NCBI GenBank assembly: GCA_016719105.1
Contig: JADKAQ010000002.1
Coordinates: 310,001 to 374,000, forward strand
DNA length: 64,000 nucleotides
DNA from: Gemmatimonadota bacterium
Lineage (GTDB): Bacteria > Gemmatimonadota > Gemmatimonadetes > Gemmatimonadales > Gemmatimonadaceae
Reading direction: 5' to 3'
A program made the position numbers and the translations under genes. The first letter of the stretch is position 1. Each line of letters starts with the position of its first letter. The notes beneath the pieces were generated by a model. It worked only from the letters and a program-made list of their open reading frames with translations. It made no database searches and had not been told where the DNA came from. Shown here piece after piece: positions 1-8,552 of this stretch.

Positions 1-308
1 CGATCAACGCCGAGGGGTTCGGCATTTCCTTCGTCGAGGCGTCGGCCAGCGGGACGCCGTGCATCGCCGGCGACTCCGGCGGCGTGCGGTCGGCGGTACG
101 CGACGGGGAGACGGGATTCGTCGTCTCGCCAACCGATGAGGCGGCGGTCGCGGCCGCCCTCCGGCGGCTGCTCGGCGACGACGCCCTTCGCGCGTCGATG
201 GGTGATGCGGGGCGCCGGGCGGTGGAATCGCATTACAATTGGGATCGGGTCGCGCGCCAGACGCTCGACTTCACCCGCGCCTGCCTGTCGTCCTCTCGCC
301 GCGAATGA
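1..308 (+). CDS. Glycosyltransferase family 4, C-terminal part (truncated by window edge)
   Basis: The reading frame is open from the left edge (codons start at base 3) to the TGA at 306-308, giving about 101 residues. It contains the donor-nucleotide-binding signature of GT-B family 4 enzymes: an EGFGISFVEASASG block, then GTPCIAGDSGGV and ETGFVV. Such enzymes transfer a sugar from a nucleotide-sugar to a lipid or glycan at the cytoplasmic membrane face. The stop overlaps the start of the next gene (ATGA), an acyltransferase, so the two are probably co-translated and act in envelope glycolipid synthesis. The acceptor cannot be told from this fragment. Confidence 0.85.
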   Translation, partial: INAEGFGISFVEASASGTPCIAGDSGGVRSAVRDGETGFVVSPTDEAAVAAALRRLLGDDALRASMGDAGRRAVESHYNWDRVARQTLDFTRACLSSSRRE

Positions 309-1288
309 CCGTTCCCGCCGCTCCTCCTGCCCGCGCCTCGGCGCCGGCCAAGCTCCCGCCGAGCCAGCGTCCCCCGACGCTGGGGCATCGGGTGCAGTTC
401 GCGCTGATCAAGGGGCTGTTCGCCTGGCTCGGGACCATGCCGCTGGAGTCGGCGCGCCGGATGGGCGAGCGCATCGGGCGGCTGGGGTACTTCCCGTTAG
501 GCATCCGGAAGAAGGTGGTCGTGCGGCAGATCGCGGCCGCCTTTCCCGGGCTTGGCGACGCGCAGGTGCGCGAGATCGCCAAGCGGGCGTATGCGCACAT
601 CGGGCGCGTCTCGGTCGAGATGTCGCTGGTGGCGCGCATGGGGCCCCAGGGGGTCTTCGCGCTGTTCGAGGAGGAGAGCGACATCGACCTCGTGCAGCGC
701 CACCTGGCCGAGGGGCGTGGGGTCATCGCCTTCGCCGGGCACGTAGGGAGCTGGGAGCTGGTCGGGGCGTATCTTGCAGCTCGCGGCGTCCCCACCGACG
801 CCGTCGCCCGCCGGATGAACAACCGCCTGTTCGACGCCTTCGTCAACAAGACGCGCACCGACACCGGGATCACGGTCGTGTACGACGACGAGGCGGTACG
901 GCGCATCCCGCGGTCGATGAAGGAGGGACGGCTGGTCGGGCTCATCGCCGACCAGGGGGTCATGGGGCTCGCGTCGACGTTCGTGACGTTCTTCGGGCGA
1001 CCGGCCAAGACGCCCAAGGGCCCCGCCGTCTTCGCCCTGCGCTACAAGGTCCCGATCATCTTCGTCTCGGCGCTGTTGCAGCCGAGCGGGAAGTATCGCT
1101 TCTGCGCCCAGGAGATCGAGCCGGTGGACACCGGTGACCGCGACGCCGACGTCGACGCCACCGTGGCCCGCTTCACCCAGGCGCTGGAGCGCGTGGTGCG
1201 CCGCTATCCCGAGCAGTACTTCTGGCACCACCGTCGGTGGAAGCGGCAGCCCCCCGGAACGCCGCCGGAACTGCGAGAGCCGGTCTAG
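305..1288 (+). CDS. LpxL/HtrB-family lysophospholipid acyltransferase
   Basis: A 327-residue protein if started at the ATG at 305, which overlaps the upstream stop as ATGA; an in-frame start at 239 would only add low-complexity sequence. The family transfers acyl chains to lipid A precursors or related glycolipids at the inner membrane. The catalytic HX4(D/E) motif is visible as H-VGSW-E around residue 150, in the context GVIAFAGHVGSWELVG. A single hydrophobic stretch near residues 30-45 would anchor it. The coupled glycosyltransferase suggests a lipid A or other glycolipid pathway. Leu at bases 497-499 is the rare TTA codon inside a CGTTAGG motif. Substrate is not determinable. Confidence 0.88.
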   Translation: MTVPAAPPARASAPAKLPPSQRPPTLGHRVQFALIKGLFAWLGTMPLESARRMGERIGRLGYFPLGIRKKVVVRQIAAAFPGLGDAQVREIAKRAYAHIGRVSVEMSLVARMGPQGVFALFEEESDIDLVQRHLAEGRGVIAFAGHVGSWELVGAYLAARGVPTDAVARRMNNRLFDAFVNKTRTDTGITVVYDDEAVRRIPRSMKEGRLVGLIADQGVMGLASTFVTFFGRPAKTPKGPAVFALRYKVPIIFVSALLQPSGKYRFCAQEIEPVDTGDRDADVDATVARFTQALERVVRRYPEQYFWHHRRWKRQPPGTPPELREPV

Positions 1289-1294
1289 CGCATC

Positions 1295-1358
1295 CGTCGC
1301 ACGCACTCGTGCTCTCCGTCGCACGCACTCGTGCTCCTCGTCGCACGCACTCGTGCGC
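1295..1358. repeat. Three tandem copies of a 22-bp spacer repeat
   Basis: The unit cgtcgcacgcactcgtgctc begins at 1295, 1317 and 1339 (period 22 bases, the third copy ending in gc instead of tc). The array fills nearly the whole gap between the acyltransferase stop and the next ATG. Function unknown. Confidence 0.85.
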
Positions 1359-1378
1359 CTCACTTCCGCGTTCCTCAC

Positions 1379-2587
1379 ATGACCGATGTCGCCGCTCGCG
1401 CTGGACACCCCGCCCCGGACGCCGCCGCAATCGCCCGCCTCGAGGCGGTCGCCGCGCGCGAGTTTCCGCGGGTGCTGCGTCCCGGCGTCACGTTCCTGAA
1501 CAACGCCTCCACCGGCCCGCTCCCCGAGTCGGCGCTTCGCGCGCTCGCCGACTTCAACGCGATGCGTGCCGAGCCCTGGACGATTTCGCAGGACTTCCAG
1601 TTCGGCACCGTGGCGCGCTCGCGCGAGCTGCTCGCCCGCCTCGTGGGGGCTTGGGCGGGGGAGATCGCGCTGATGACCAACACCAGCTACGGGCTCAACC
1701 TCGCCGCGCGCGCGCTGCCGTTGCGCCCCGGCGATGTCGTGCTGTCGAGCGACCGCGAGTTTCCGTCGAACATCTATCCGTGGATGGCGCTCGAGCGATC
1801 GCGCGGCGTGCGCTTCGAGCGCATCCCGTGTGTAGGGCGACTGGCCGACGAAGCCGCGATCCTCGCCGCCCTCGATCGCCCCGGCGTCCGCGTCCTCGTC
1901 CTCTCGTGGGTGTCGTTCGAGACCGGCTACGCGATCGACATCGCGCGCGTCGGCCGCGCGTGCGCCGAGCGCGGGATCTTCTTCGTCGTCGATGCCATCC
2001 AGGGGCTGGGCGCGCTCACGCTCGACCTGTCGCAGCTGCCGGTCGACATCCTCGCCTGCGGCTGCCAGAAGTGGCTGCTGTCGCCGTGGGGGACGGGGTT
2101 CGTCTACGTGCGGCGCGCCCTCATCGAGGCGCTGGAACCGAGCGATGTGGGGTGGATGTCGGTGCGCGACTCCGATGACTTCACGCGCATGCTGGAGTAC
2201 GACTTCACCTACCGCGACGATGCACGCCGCTTCGAGGTGGTCACGCTCCCCTTCCAGGACTTCGCGGGGATGAACGCCTCGCTCGATCTCTTCTTCGAGG
2301 TGGGGCCGGCGGTGGCGGCCGCGCGCATCGCCGAGCACGTGGCGCACATCTTCGACTGGGCGCAACACCACCCCGAGATGCGGATCGTCTCGTCGGCCGA
2401 GCCGGCACGCCGATCGGGGATCGTCGCCGTGGTCCCTCCCGAGCCGGCGCGCGCCTCGCAGGCGCTGTGGGCAGCTGGCGTCGCACACTCGTTGCGCGAG
2501 GGGGCGATTCGCCTCTCGCCGCACTGGTACACGCCGGCCTCGCACGTGGCGCGCGCGCTGGCGTTGCTGGAACAGGCCGAACGTTAG
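1379..2587 (+). CDS. Class V aminotransferase (cysteine desulfurase-like fold)
   Basis: A 402-residue PLP enzyme from the ATG at 1379; the frame is open further upstream but only through the spacer repeat. Family features: NNASTGPLPES near residue 40, TNTSYGLNLAARAL in the PLP-phosphate loop, DAIQGLGAL with the pyridine-nitrogen Asp near residue 205, and the Schiff-base Lys in CGCQKWLLSPWGTGF near residue 230. Members include cysteine desulfurases, kynureninase-like and isopenicillin epimerase-like enzymes. I see no catalytic Cys loop of the IscS/SufS kind, so a desulfurase role is not supported. The stop TAG lies inside CGTTAGG (2582-2588), and a strong hairpin follows. Confidence 0.85.
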   Translation: MTDVAARAGHPAPDAAAIARLEAVAAREFPRVLRPGVTFLNNASTGPLPESALRALADFNAMRAEPWTISQDFQFGTVARSRELLARLVGAWAGEIALMTNTSYGLNLAARALPLRPGDVVLSSDREFPSNIYPWMALERSRGVRFERIPCVGRLADEAAILAALDRPGVRVLVLSWVSFETGYAIDIARVGRACAERGIFFVVDAIQGLGALTLDLSQLPVDILACGCQKWLLSPWGTGFVYVRRALIEALEPSDVGWMSVRDSDDFTRMLEYDFTYRDDARRFEVVTLPFQDFAGMNASLDLFFEVGPAVAAARIAEHVAHIFDWAQHHPEMRIVSSAEPARRSGIVAVVPPEPARASQALWAAGVAHSLREGAIRLSPHWYTPASHVARALALLEQAER

Positions 2588-2594
2588 GCACGAC

Positions 2595-2628
2595 GAAGGG
2601 GCGCGACGTCCCCGCGTCGCGCCCCTTC
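2595..2628. terminator. Hairpin between convergent genes
   Basis: A perfect 14-bp stem (2595-2608 pairing with 2615-2628) with a 6-base loop, placed between the convergent aminotransferase and tyrS genes. No clear U-tract on either side, so it may act as a bidirectional, GC-rich stop or mRNA-stabilising hairpin. Confidence 0.7.
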
Positions 2629-2670
2629 GGATCCTCGCGGCGGGTTACCGCGAACGGCGGCCGGCGCGCG

Positions 2671-3948
2671 CTACGCCGGGCCGAGCCGCGCCAGCGCCAC
2701 GTCGCGTCCCCCCTTCCGCACCAGGAAGTAGCCGCCCTCCAGCGCGTCGCTCTGCGCGACGGTGGCCTCGTCGGCCGAGAGCTTGTTGCCGTTCACCGCG
2801 ACCGCCCCTTGCTGCAGCTGACGGCGAGCGTCGCCCTTGCTCTTCACCAGCCCGCTCTCCACGAGCACGTCGACGACCGAGATCGCGGCGCCGTCGCTCC
2901 CTTGGACGACGACGTGCGGGAGTTCGTCCCACAACATCTCCAGCACGGGGCGCCGCAGCGACCGCGGGTCCAGCTTGCGGTCGAAGATCACGCGCGAGGC
3001 CTCGCGCGCCGCCTCGGTGGCCGCCGCGCCATGCACGCGTGTCGTCACGTCGGCGGCCAGCGCCGACTGCGCCTCGCGCTTCTCGGGGGCGCTCAGCACC
3101 AGCGCATCCAGCGCCTCCACGTGCTCGCGCTCGAGCAGGGTGAACATGCGCAGGTACCGCCCCACGTCCCGGTCGTCGCAGTTGATCCAGTACTGGTAGA
3201 ACTTGTACGGCGAGGTGCGCGCCGGATCGAGCCACACGCTCGTCCCCGCCGCCGTCTTCCCGAACTTGCTCCCGTCGGCGTTGGTCACCAGCGGGAGCGT
3301 GACGCCGTGCGCCTCGCCGCTGCCCGCCTTGCGGATCAGCTCCGTGCCGGCGGTGATGTTCCCCCACTGGTCGCTCCCCCCCAGCTGCAACGTGACGCCG
3401 GCGCGCCGGTTCAGCTCGAGGAAGTCGTACGCCTGCAGCAGCATGTAGCTGAACTCGGTGTACGAGATCCCCGTCTCCAGGCGCGACTTGACCGAGTCCT
3501 TGGCCATCATCGCGTTGATGCCGAAGTGCTTGCCCGTGTCGCGAAGGAAGTCGACCAGCTTGAGCTCCATGAGCCAGTCGGCGTTGTTGACCAACCGGGC
3601 GGCGAATGCCCCGTCGAAGTCGAGGAAACGCTCGAGCTGCTGCCGGATCGACGCCGCGTTCTCGGCCACCTGGTCGAGCGTGAGCAGGTTCCGCTCGGCG
3701 CTCTTGCCGCTCGGATCGCCGATCATCCCGGTCCCGCCGCCCACCAGCGCCACGGGGAAGTGCCCGGTGCGCTGCAGGTGGACCAACCCCATCACGGGGA
3801 CGAGGTTGCCGATGTGGAGGCTCGACCCGGTGGGGTCGAAGCCGCAGTAGCCCACGATGCCGGTGCCGGCGAGCGCCCGCTGGGCGCCCTCGGTGCTCTG
3901 GAAGAGGAGCCCGCGCCAGGCAAGCTCGTCGAGGAATGTGCGCGTCAT
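2671..3948 (-). CDS. tyrS: Tyrosyl-tRNA synthetase
   Basis: A 425-residue class I aminoacyl-tRNA synthetase that charges tRNA-Tyr in the cytoplasm. Start chosen at the ATG at 3948 (MTRTFLDEL); in-frame upstream sequence is not TyrS-like. The HIGH motif is HIGN at about residues 45-48 after GFDPTGSSL. The KMSKS-like loop is KFGKT near residue 235, and LQLGGSDQWGN is the tyrosine/tRNA site. The C-terminus carries an S4 RNA-binding domain (VDVLVESGLVKSKGDARRQL). Length is normal. It stands alone between convergent and divergent neighbours, with a CCTAACG motif at 3971-3977 in its upstream region. Confidence 0.97.
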   Translation of the reverse strand: MTRTFLDELAWRGLLFQSTEGAQRALAGTGIVGYCGFDPTGSSLHIGNLVPVMGLVHLQRTGHFPVALVGGGTGMIGDPSGKSAERNLLTLDQVAENAASIRQQLERFLDFDGAFAARLVNNADWLMELKLVDFLRDTGKHFGINAMMAKDSVKSRLETGISYTEFSYMLLQAYDFLELNRRAGVTLQLGGSDQWGNITAGTELIRKAGSGEAHGVTLPLVTNADGSKFGKTAAGTSVWLDPARTSPYKFYQYWINCDDRDVGRYLRMFTLLEREHVEALDALVLSAPEKREAQSALAADVTTRVHGAAATEAAREASRVIFDRKLDPRSLRRPVLEMLWDELPHVVVQGSDGAAISVVDVLVESGLVKSKGDARRQLQQGAVAVNGNKLSADEATVAQSDALEGGYFLVRKGGRDVALARLGPA

Positions 3949-4147
3949 GGGGGAGAAGATAATCCGGCGTCCTAACGACGCGTCGGGCCATCCCGGTTCG
4001 GCCGGGAGCACTCGCCGAGCGCCCGGCCGCTGAATTGCTCACCCCCCCGATGCGGGGTTAGCTTGCCGTGCCCACGCCGCCGGCCGATGCGAGCGCCCGG
4101 GTGTATCAGGGCTGGTGGAAGCCGCCCCGTCCCCCCGAACCTCCCGC

Positions 4148-6352
4148 ATGGCGAAGTCGTCGTCTCGCCCTTCCCGCACGTCGTGGTTCTCCCGGTACCC
4201 CCGGGTCGTGCGCGTCCTCGCGCTCGGGACCACGTTCGGCCTGGCCGCCGGCCTCGGCGGCGCGTACGGGATGTGGTCGCTGATCTGCCGTGGGAACCGC
4301 TGTCCGTCCATCGCGGTCCTCGAGAGCTACCAGCCCAAGCAGACCTCCAAGCTCTACGCCATCGACGGACGCTTCGTCGCCGAGTTGGGGCTGGAACGCC
4401 GGACCCTGGTGCGGATCACCGAGATCCCCAAGGTGGTCCGCGATGCCTTCATCATCACCGAGGACAAGCGCTTCTACTCGCACTCCGGGATCGATTGGCT
4501 CCGCATTCCTGGGTCGGTGCTGAGCAACGTGCGCGCCGGCTACTTCAAGGAAGGCTTCTCCACGATCACGATGCAGCTCGCGCGGAACATCTTCCCCGAG
4601 CACCTGTCGCGCGAGAAGTCGGTCATCCGCAAGATCAAGGAAGCCCGCGTCGCCCGTGACATCGAGCGAGCATACTCGAAGGACAAGATCCTCGAGCTGT
4701 ACCTGAACCAGATCAACCTGGGGAGCGGCGCGTACGGCGTGGAGACCGCGTCGCAGCGCTACTTCGGCAAGCGGGTCAAGGACCTCAACCTCGCCGAGGC
4801 GGCGACGCTGGCGGCGATGCCCAAGGCTCCGGGCCGCTACAACCCGCGCCGCTTTCCCGAGCGCGCCGTGCAGCGCCGCAACACGATCATCGAGCTGATG
4901 CGGCGCAGCGACGCGGTGAGCGACGGCGACGCCTCGCTCGCCAAGGCCTATCCGTTGCAGCTGGCGCGACGCGTGGAGTCGGGCGACGTCGCCCCGTACT
5001 TCGTGGAGTGGGTGCGCCAGCAGCTGGAGAAGAAGTTCGGCGCCCGCCTGTACGACGAGGGGCTCAAGGTCTACACCTCGCTCGACCTCGACATCCAGAC
5101 GGCCGCCGATCGCGCCCTCGAGAACCAGCTGCGCGCCATCGAGAGCGGGAAGTACGGCAAGTGGACGCACCAGACGTACGAGCAGTACCAGGCCAAGGGC
5201 GGCACCAGCGGCGAGGGCGCCAGCGGCGAGTCGCCCTACATACAGGGTGCAGCGCTCGTCATCGACCCGCGCACCGGGTCGGTTCGCGCCATGACCGGGG
5301 GGCGCGATTTCGACGACTCCAAGTTCAACCGCATCACGCAGGCGCTGCGCCAGCCCGGCTCCACCTTCAAGCCGATCGTGTATGCCGCGGCGGTGCAGTC
5401 GGGGCGCACGCCGGCCACGCGCGTCGAGGACGTGCCGATCTCCGTGCCGCAGGTCGACGGGTCGTTGTGGACCCCGCAGAACTACGACATGAAGTTCGAG
5501 GGGTCGATGTCGATGCGCCGCGGGCTCGCCCAGTCGCGCAACCTCGTCGCCATCCGTGTGGGCATGGAGATCGGCGAGCAGACGGTGATCAACGAAGCCA
5601 AGCGCTTCGGGATCAGCACCCCGATCCCGCCGTATCCGTCGATCTTCATCGGGTCGGCCGACGTGTACCCGCTCGAGCTCATCGCCAGCTACGGGACCTT
5701 CGCCAACCTCGGCGCGCGCACCGCACCTAACGCGATCCTGCGCGTGGAGAACCAGCAGGGCGACGTCATCTGGCAGCCGAAGCCCGCCCGGACGCAGGTA
5801 CTCTCGCCGGGCGAGGCGTGGTTGATGGTGAGCATGATGAAGGACGTGGTGCTCCGCGGGACTGCTGCCGGGAGTGTGTGGGGCGCGGGATTCCGCGTCC
5901 CGTCGGCCGGCAAGACGGGGACGACCAACGACGGCGCCGACGTCTGGTACGTGGGCTACACCGCCGACCTGGTGGCCGGCGTCTGGATGGGCTTCGATAC
6001 GCCGAAGAAGATCATGGCCAATGCGCAGGGCGGGCGCCTGGCGGCCCCCGCCTACACGCAGCTCATGATGGAGGTCTATCGCCGCAAGCCTGCCCCCCCT
6101 GACTGGCCGCGACCGGAGTCGGTGGTCACGAAGGACGCGTGCGGACCCAACGGCAGCTACACCGAGTTCTTCCTGGCGGGGACCGAGGGCGACGACGGCT
6201 GCGGCGGGATCGAGGCCGACCCCTTCCAGATTCCCGGCGACACCGCAGGACGCCAGGCCAACCCCGCCAAGAAGGTCACCCCGGGGGCCGCCCCCATCAC
6301 CAAGGCCAAGGCGGACACGGCGAATCCGTTCAAGATTCCCGACGCACCATGA
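4148..6352 (+). CDS. Class A penicillin-binding protein (GT51 transglycosylase + transpeptidase)
   Basis: A 734-residue bifunctional murein synthase that polymerises lipid II and cross-links stem peptides. Start set at ATG 4148 (MAKSSSR); an ATG at 4115 would add 11 residues. One membrane segment at about 21-45 (VLALGTTFGLAAGLGGAYGMW) anchors it. The GT51 domain follows with TEDKRFYSHSGID holding the catalytic Glu, then STITMQLARN and KDKILELYLNQI. The transpeptidase shows SxxK as STFK (Ser about 405), SRN (Ser about 463) and KTGTT (Lys about 589). The tail is Pro/Lys/Ala rich. Its stop overlaps the next ATG by the ATGA arrangement. PBP1A/PonA type. Confidence 0.95.
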   Translation: MAKSSSRPSRTSWFSRYPRVVRVLALGTTFGLAAGLGGAYGMWSLICRGNRCPSIAVLESYQPKQTSKLYAIDGRFVAELGLERRTLVRITEIPKVVRDAFIITEDKRFYSHSGIDWLRIPGSVLSNVRAGYFKEGFSTITMQLARNIFPEHLSREKSVIRKIKEARVARDIERAYSKDKILELYLNQINLGSGAYGVETASQRYFGKRVKDLNLAEAATLAAMPKAPGRYNPRRFPERAVQRRNTIIELMRRSDAVSDGDASLAKAYPLQLARRVESGDVAPYFVEWVRQQLEKKFGARLYDEGLKVYTSLDLDIQTAADRALENQLRAIESGKYGKWTHQTYEQYQAKGGTSGEGASGESPYIQGAALVIDPRTGSVRAMTGGRDFDDSKFNRITQALRQPGSTFKPIVYAAAVQSGRTPATRVEDVPISVPQVDGSLWTPQNYDMKFEGSMSMRRGLAQSRNLVAIRVGMEIGEQTVINEAKRFGISTPIPPYPSIFIGSADVYPLELIASYGTFANLGARTAPNAILRVENQQGDVIWQPKPARTQVLSPGEAWLMVSMMKDVVLRGTAAGSVWGAGFRVPSAGKTGTTNDGADVWYVGYTADLVAGVWMGFDTPKKIMANAQGGRLAAPAYTQLMMEVYRRKPAPPDWPRPESVVTKDACGPNGSYTEFFLAGTEGDDGCGGIEADPFQIPGDTAGRQANPAKKVTPGAAPITKAKADTANPFKIPDAP

Positions 6353-7098
6353 CTTGGGCACCGCTCGACTGCCACGCCCACACGACGTGGTCGGACGGGC
6401 AGCTGGACCTCGACACGATGCTGGACGCCGTGCGCGCGCGCGGCGTGCGACCGTCGGTCGCCGACCATGTCTCGCGCGACGTGGTCGGCGCGATCGACTC
6501 GCCGGAACGGCTCGAGGCGTATCTCGATGCGCTCGAGACGCGCGAGACGGGGCGGGCCGCGGAGTACTGCTGGCACGATGGGCTCTGGCGCGAGGTTCCG
6601 CCGGCACTCGACGATCGCTTCACGCACACGATCGGATCGCTGCACGCCGTCTGGCTCCCCAACGGTTCGTTGCAGCGGGTCTTCACTCGGCAATGGCCCG
6701 AGGGGCTCACCGCGCACGACTACGTCGAGGCGCTGGTCGACAACCTCGAACGCCTCGCCCGCGAGATGCCGGTCGACCTCGTGGCCCATCCGACGCTCCT
6801 CCCCATCCCGCTGCGCGCCCTCCCGGCGGAAGAGGTCTGGCGCGAACAGGATGAGGAGCGCATGGTGCGGGCCTTCGCCGGTTCGGGGCTCGCCTTCGAG
6901 GTGTCGTCGCGTTACCGCCCGCACGAGCGCCTGGTGCGACGCGCCGTCGATGCCGGCGTGCGCCTGTCGTTAGGCTCGGACGGCCATCACGCCGAGCAGG
7001 TGGGTGAGATCGCCTTCTCCCTCGCCATGACCCGTGCGCTCGGTGTCCCCGACACGTCGCTGTACGACCCGGCGGTGCACGGCCGCCGGGCGCGCTGA
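6349..7098 (+). CDS. PHP-domain metallohydrolase
   Basis: A 249-residue protein starting at ATG 6349, overlapping the PBP stop. Metal-binding motifs of the polymerase-and-histidinol-phosphatase fold are visible: HAHTTWSDG near the N-terminus, VADH near residue 40, IGSLHAVW, VAHPTLL, and a C-terminal SDGHH. Families with this layout include histidinol phosphatases and nucleotide or RNA phosphoesterases. No histidine genes are nearby, so the substrate is open. The Leu before GSDGHH is a TTA codon in CGTTAGG (6968-6974). It is followed after about 33 bases by an amidohydrolase gene and is probably co-transcribed with it. Confidence 0.85.
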   Translation: MTWAPLDCHAHTTWSDGQLDLDTMLDAVRARGVRPSVADHVSRDVVGAIDSPERLEAYLDALETRETGRAAEYCWHDGLWREVPPALDDRFTHTIGSLHAVWLPNGSLQRVFTRQWPEGLTAHDYVEALVDNLERLAREMPVDLVAHPTLLPIPLRALPAEEVWREQDEERMVRAFAGSGLAFEVSSRYRPHERLVRRAVDAGVRLSLGSDGHHAEQVGEIAFSLAMTRALGVPDTSLYDPAVHGRRAR

Positions 7099-7131
7099 CC
7101 GCGGCGTCACCGCCACGACCTCGACCCGCTC

Positions 7132-8475
7132 ATGCGCACCTACCTCGCGCGCTGGATCGTCCCGATCGCGGCCCCACCCATCGCCAACGGCGCGGTGACG
7201 GTCCACGAGGGACGCATACTCTACGTCGGCGCACGCGACGGTGCCCCGGCCGCTGACGTCGTCGATGTGGGTGATGCCGTCCTGATCCCGGGACTGGTGA
7301 ACGTGCACACGCACCTCGAACTCACCGCGATGCGCGGCTTCCTCGAGGAGCTTCCCTTTCGCCGCTGGGTCCTGCGCCTGACCAAGGCGCGCGCAGCCGT
7401 CCTCTCGCCCGAGCTCCTGCTCGCGTCGGCCAAGGCGGGGATTGCCGAAGGGTTGATGGCCGGGGTCACCACCTTCGCCGACACCTGCGAGTCGGGGGTC
7501 GTCCTGCAGGCGCTGGTCGAGATGGGGGTGCGCGGGATCATGTACCAGGAGGTCTTCGGTCCCGATCCCGCCCAGTGCGACGGCGCGATGGCCGGGCTGC
7601 GCGAGAAGCTGGCACGCCTGCGTGAGCAGGCGACGCAGCGCGTGCGCCTGGGAATCTCGCCGCATGCGCCATACTCGGTCAGCGACGCGCTCTTCTCCGC
7701 CTGCGCCCGGTTGGCGGGCGACGAGGGATGGCCGGTCGCCGTGCACCTGGCGGAGAGCGAGGCCGAGTCGCGCCTCGTGCGCGACGGCAGCGGAATGTTC
7801 GGTGACGCGCTGCGCGCGCGCGGGATCGCCGTCGCGCCGCGCGCCGACTCGCCGGTCTTCCTCCTCGATCGACTTGGCCTCCTGGCCCAGCGCCCGCTCC
7901 TGATCCATTGCGTGCGCGCCAGCACCCCCGACATCTCGCGCCTGGCGCGCCACGACTGCGCCGTGGCCCACTGCCCGGCCTCCAACGCCAAGCTCGGACA
8001 CGGCATCGCCCCGTTGCTCGAACTGCGTGCAGCCGGTGTGCGCACCGGGCTCGGGACCGACTCGGTGGCCGCGAACAACCGCCTCGACCTGCTCGACGAG
8101 GCGCGCACGGCAATCCTCATGCAGCGCGCCGCGGCGCAGCGATTCGATGCGCTCACCGCCGCCGAGGTCCTGGCGATGGCGACGATCGAGGGGGCGCGTG
8201 CGTTGGGGATCGACGCCGAAGTGGGGACGCTGGAGGTGGGGAAGCGCGCCGACCTCGCCGCCTTCTCGTTAGGATCGCCGCGCGCCACGCCGGCCTATTC
8301 GCCCGAGGATGCCCTCGTCTGGGCGGTCGCAGGGCGCGAAGCGTCGTTGGTGGTCGTCGACGGTGAGGAGCGCGTGCGCGACGGGCGACTGGTCGCGCCC
8401 CCGACGGCGGCGCTCGACGCGCTGCATCAGGCGGGGGAGGCTCTCGCCCGGTGGCAGGGGACGCAAGCCGAGTAG
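7132..8475 (+). CDS. Amidohydrolase, deaminase/chlorohydrolase subfamily
   Basis: A 447-residue cytosolic TIM-barrel hydrolase. Metal site: HTHLEL (HxH) near residue 60, VAVHLAESEAE near 205, LLIHC near 260, and the catalytic Asp in GLGTDSVAANN near 310. The last 60 residues form the composite beta-domain (GTLEVGKRADLAAFSL). This pattern is that of the MTA/SAH deaminase, guanine/cytosine deaminase and aminodeoxyfutalosine deaminase (MqnX) group. No other menaquinone or purine gene is in view, so a specific substrate would be a guess. Upstream is the PHP protein; downstream ilvE has its own RBS. Confidence 0.85.
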   Translation: MRTYLARWIVPIAAPPIANGAVTVHEGRILYVGARDGAPAADVVDVGDAVLIPGLVNVHTHLELTAMRGFLEELPFRRWVLRLTKARAAVLSPELLLASAKAGIAEGLMAGVTTFADTCESGVVLQALVEMGVRGIMYQEVFGPDPAQCDGAMAGLREKLARLREQATQRVRLGISPHAPYSVSDALFSACARLAGDEGWPVAVHLAESEAESRLVRDGSGMFGDALRARGIAVAPRADSPVFLLDRLGLLAQRPLLIHCVRASTPDISRLARHDCAVAHCPASNAKLGHGIAPLLELRAAGVRTGLGTDSVAANNRLDLLDEARTAILMQRAAAQRFDALTAAEVLAMATIEGARALGIDAEVGTLEVGKRADLAAFSLGSPRATPAYSPEDALVWAVAGREASLVVVDGEERVRDGRLVAPPTAALDALHQAGEALARWQGTQAE

Positions 8476-8552
8476 CCGGCCCCGGGGGGGCGACACTCCC
8501 CCCACCTCCCCCCGCCGGTTATTGTTTGTCAGACCCCTCGGAGGAGATCGGC

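Noticed and set aside
1379..2587. Calling the class V aminotransferase a cysteine desulfurase (iscS/sufS)
   Set aside because: No catalytic Cys loop seen and no Fe-S assembly genes nearby.
2467..3975. 502-residue plus-strand frame opposite tyrS
   Set aside because: Antisense shadow of a highly conserved synthetase in GC-rich DNA; no family-like sequence.
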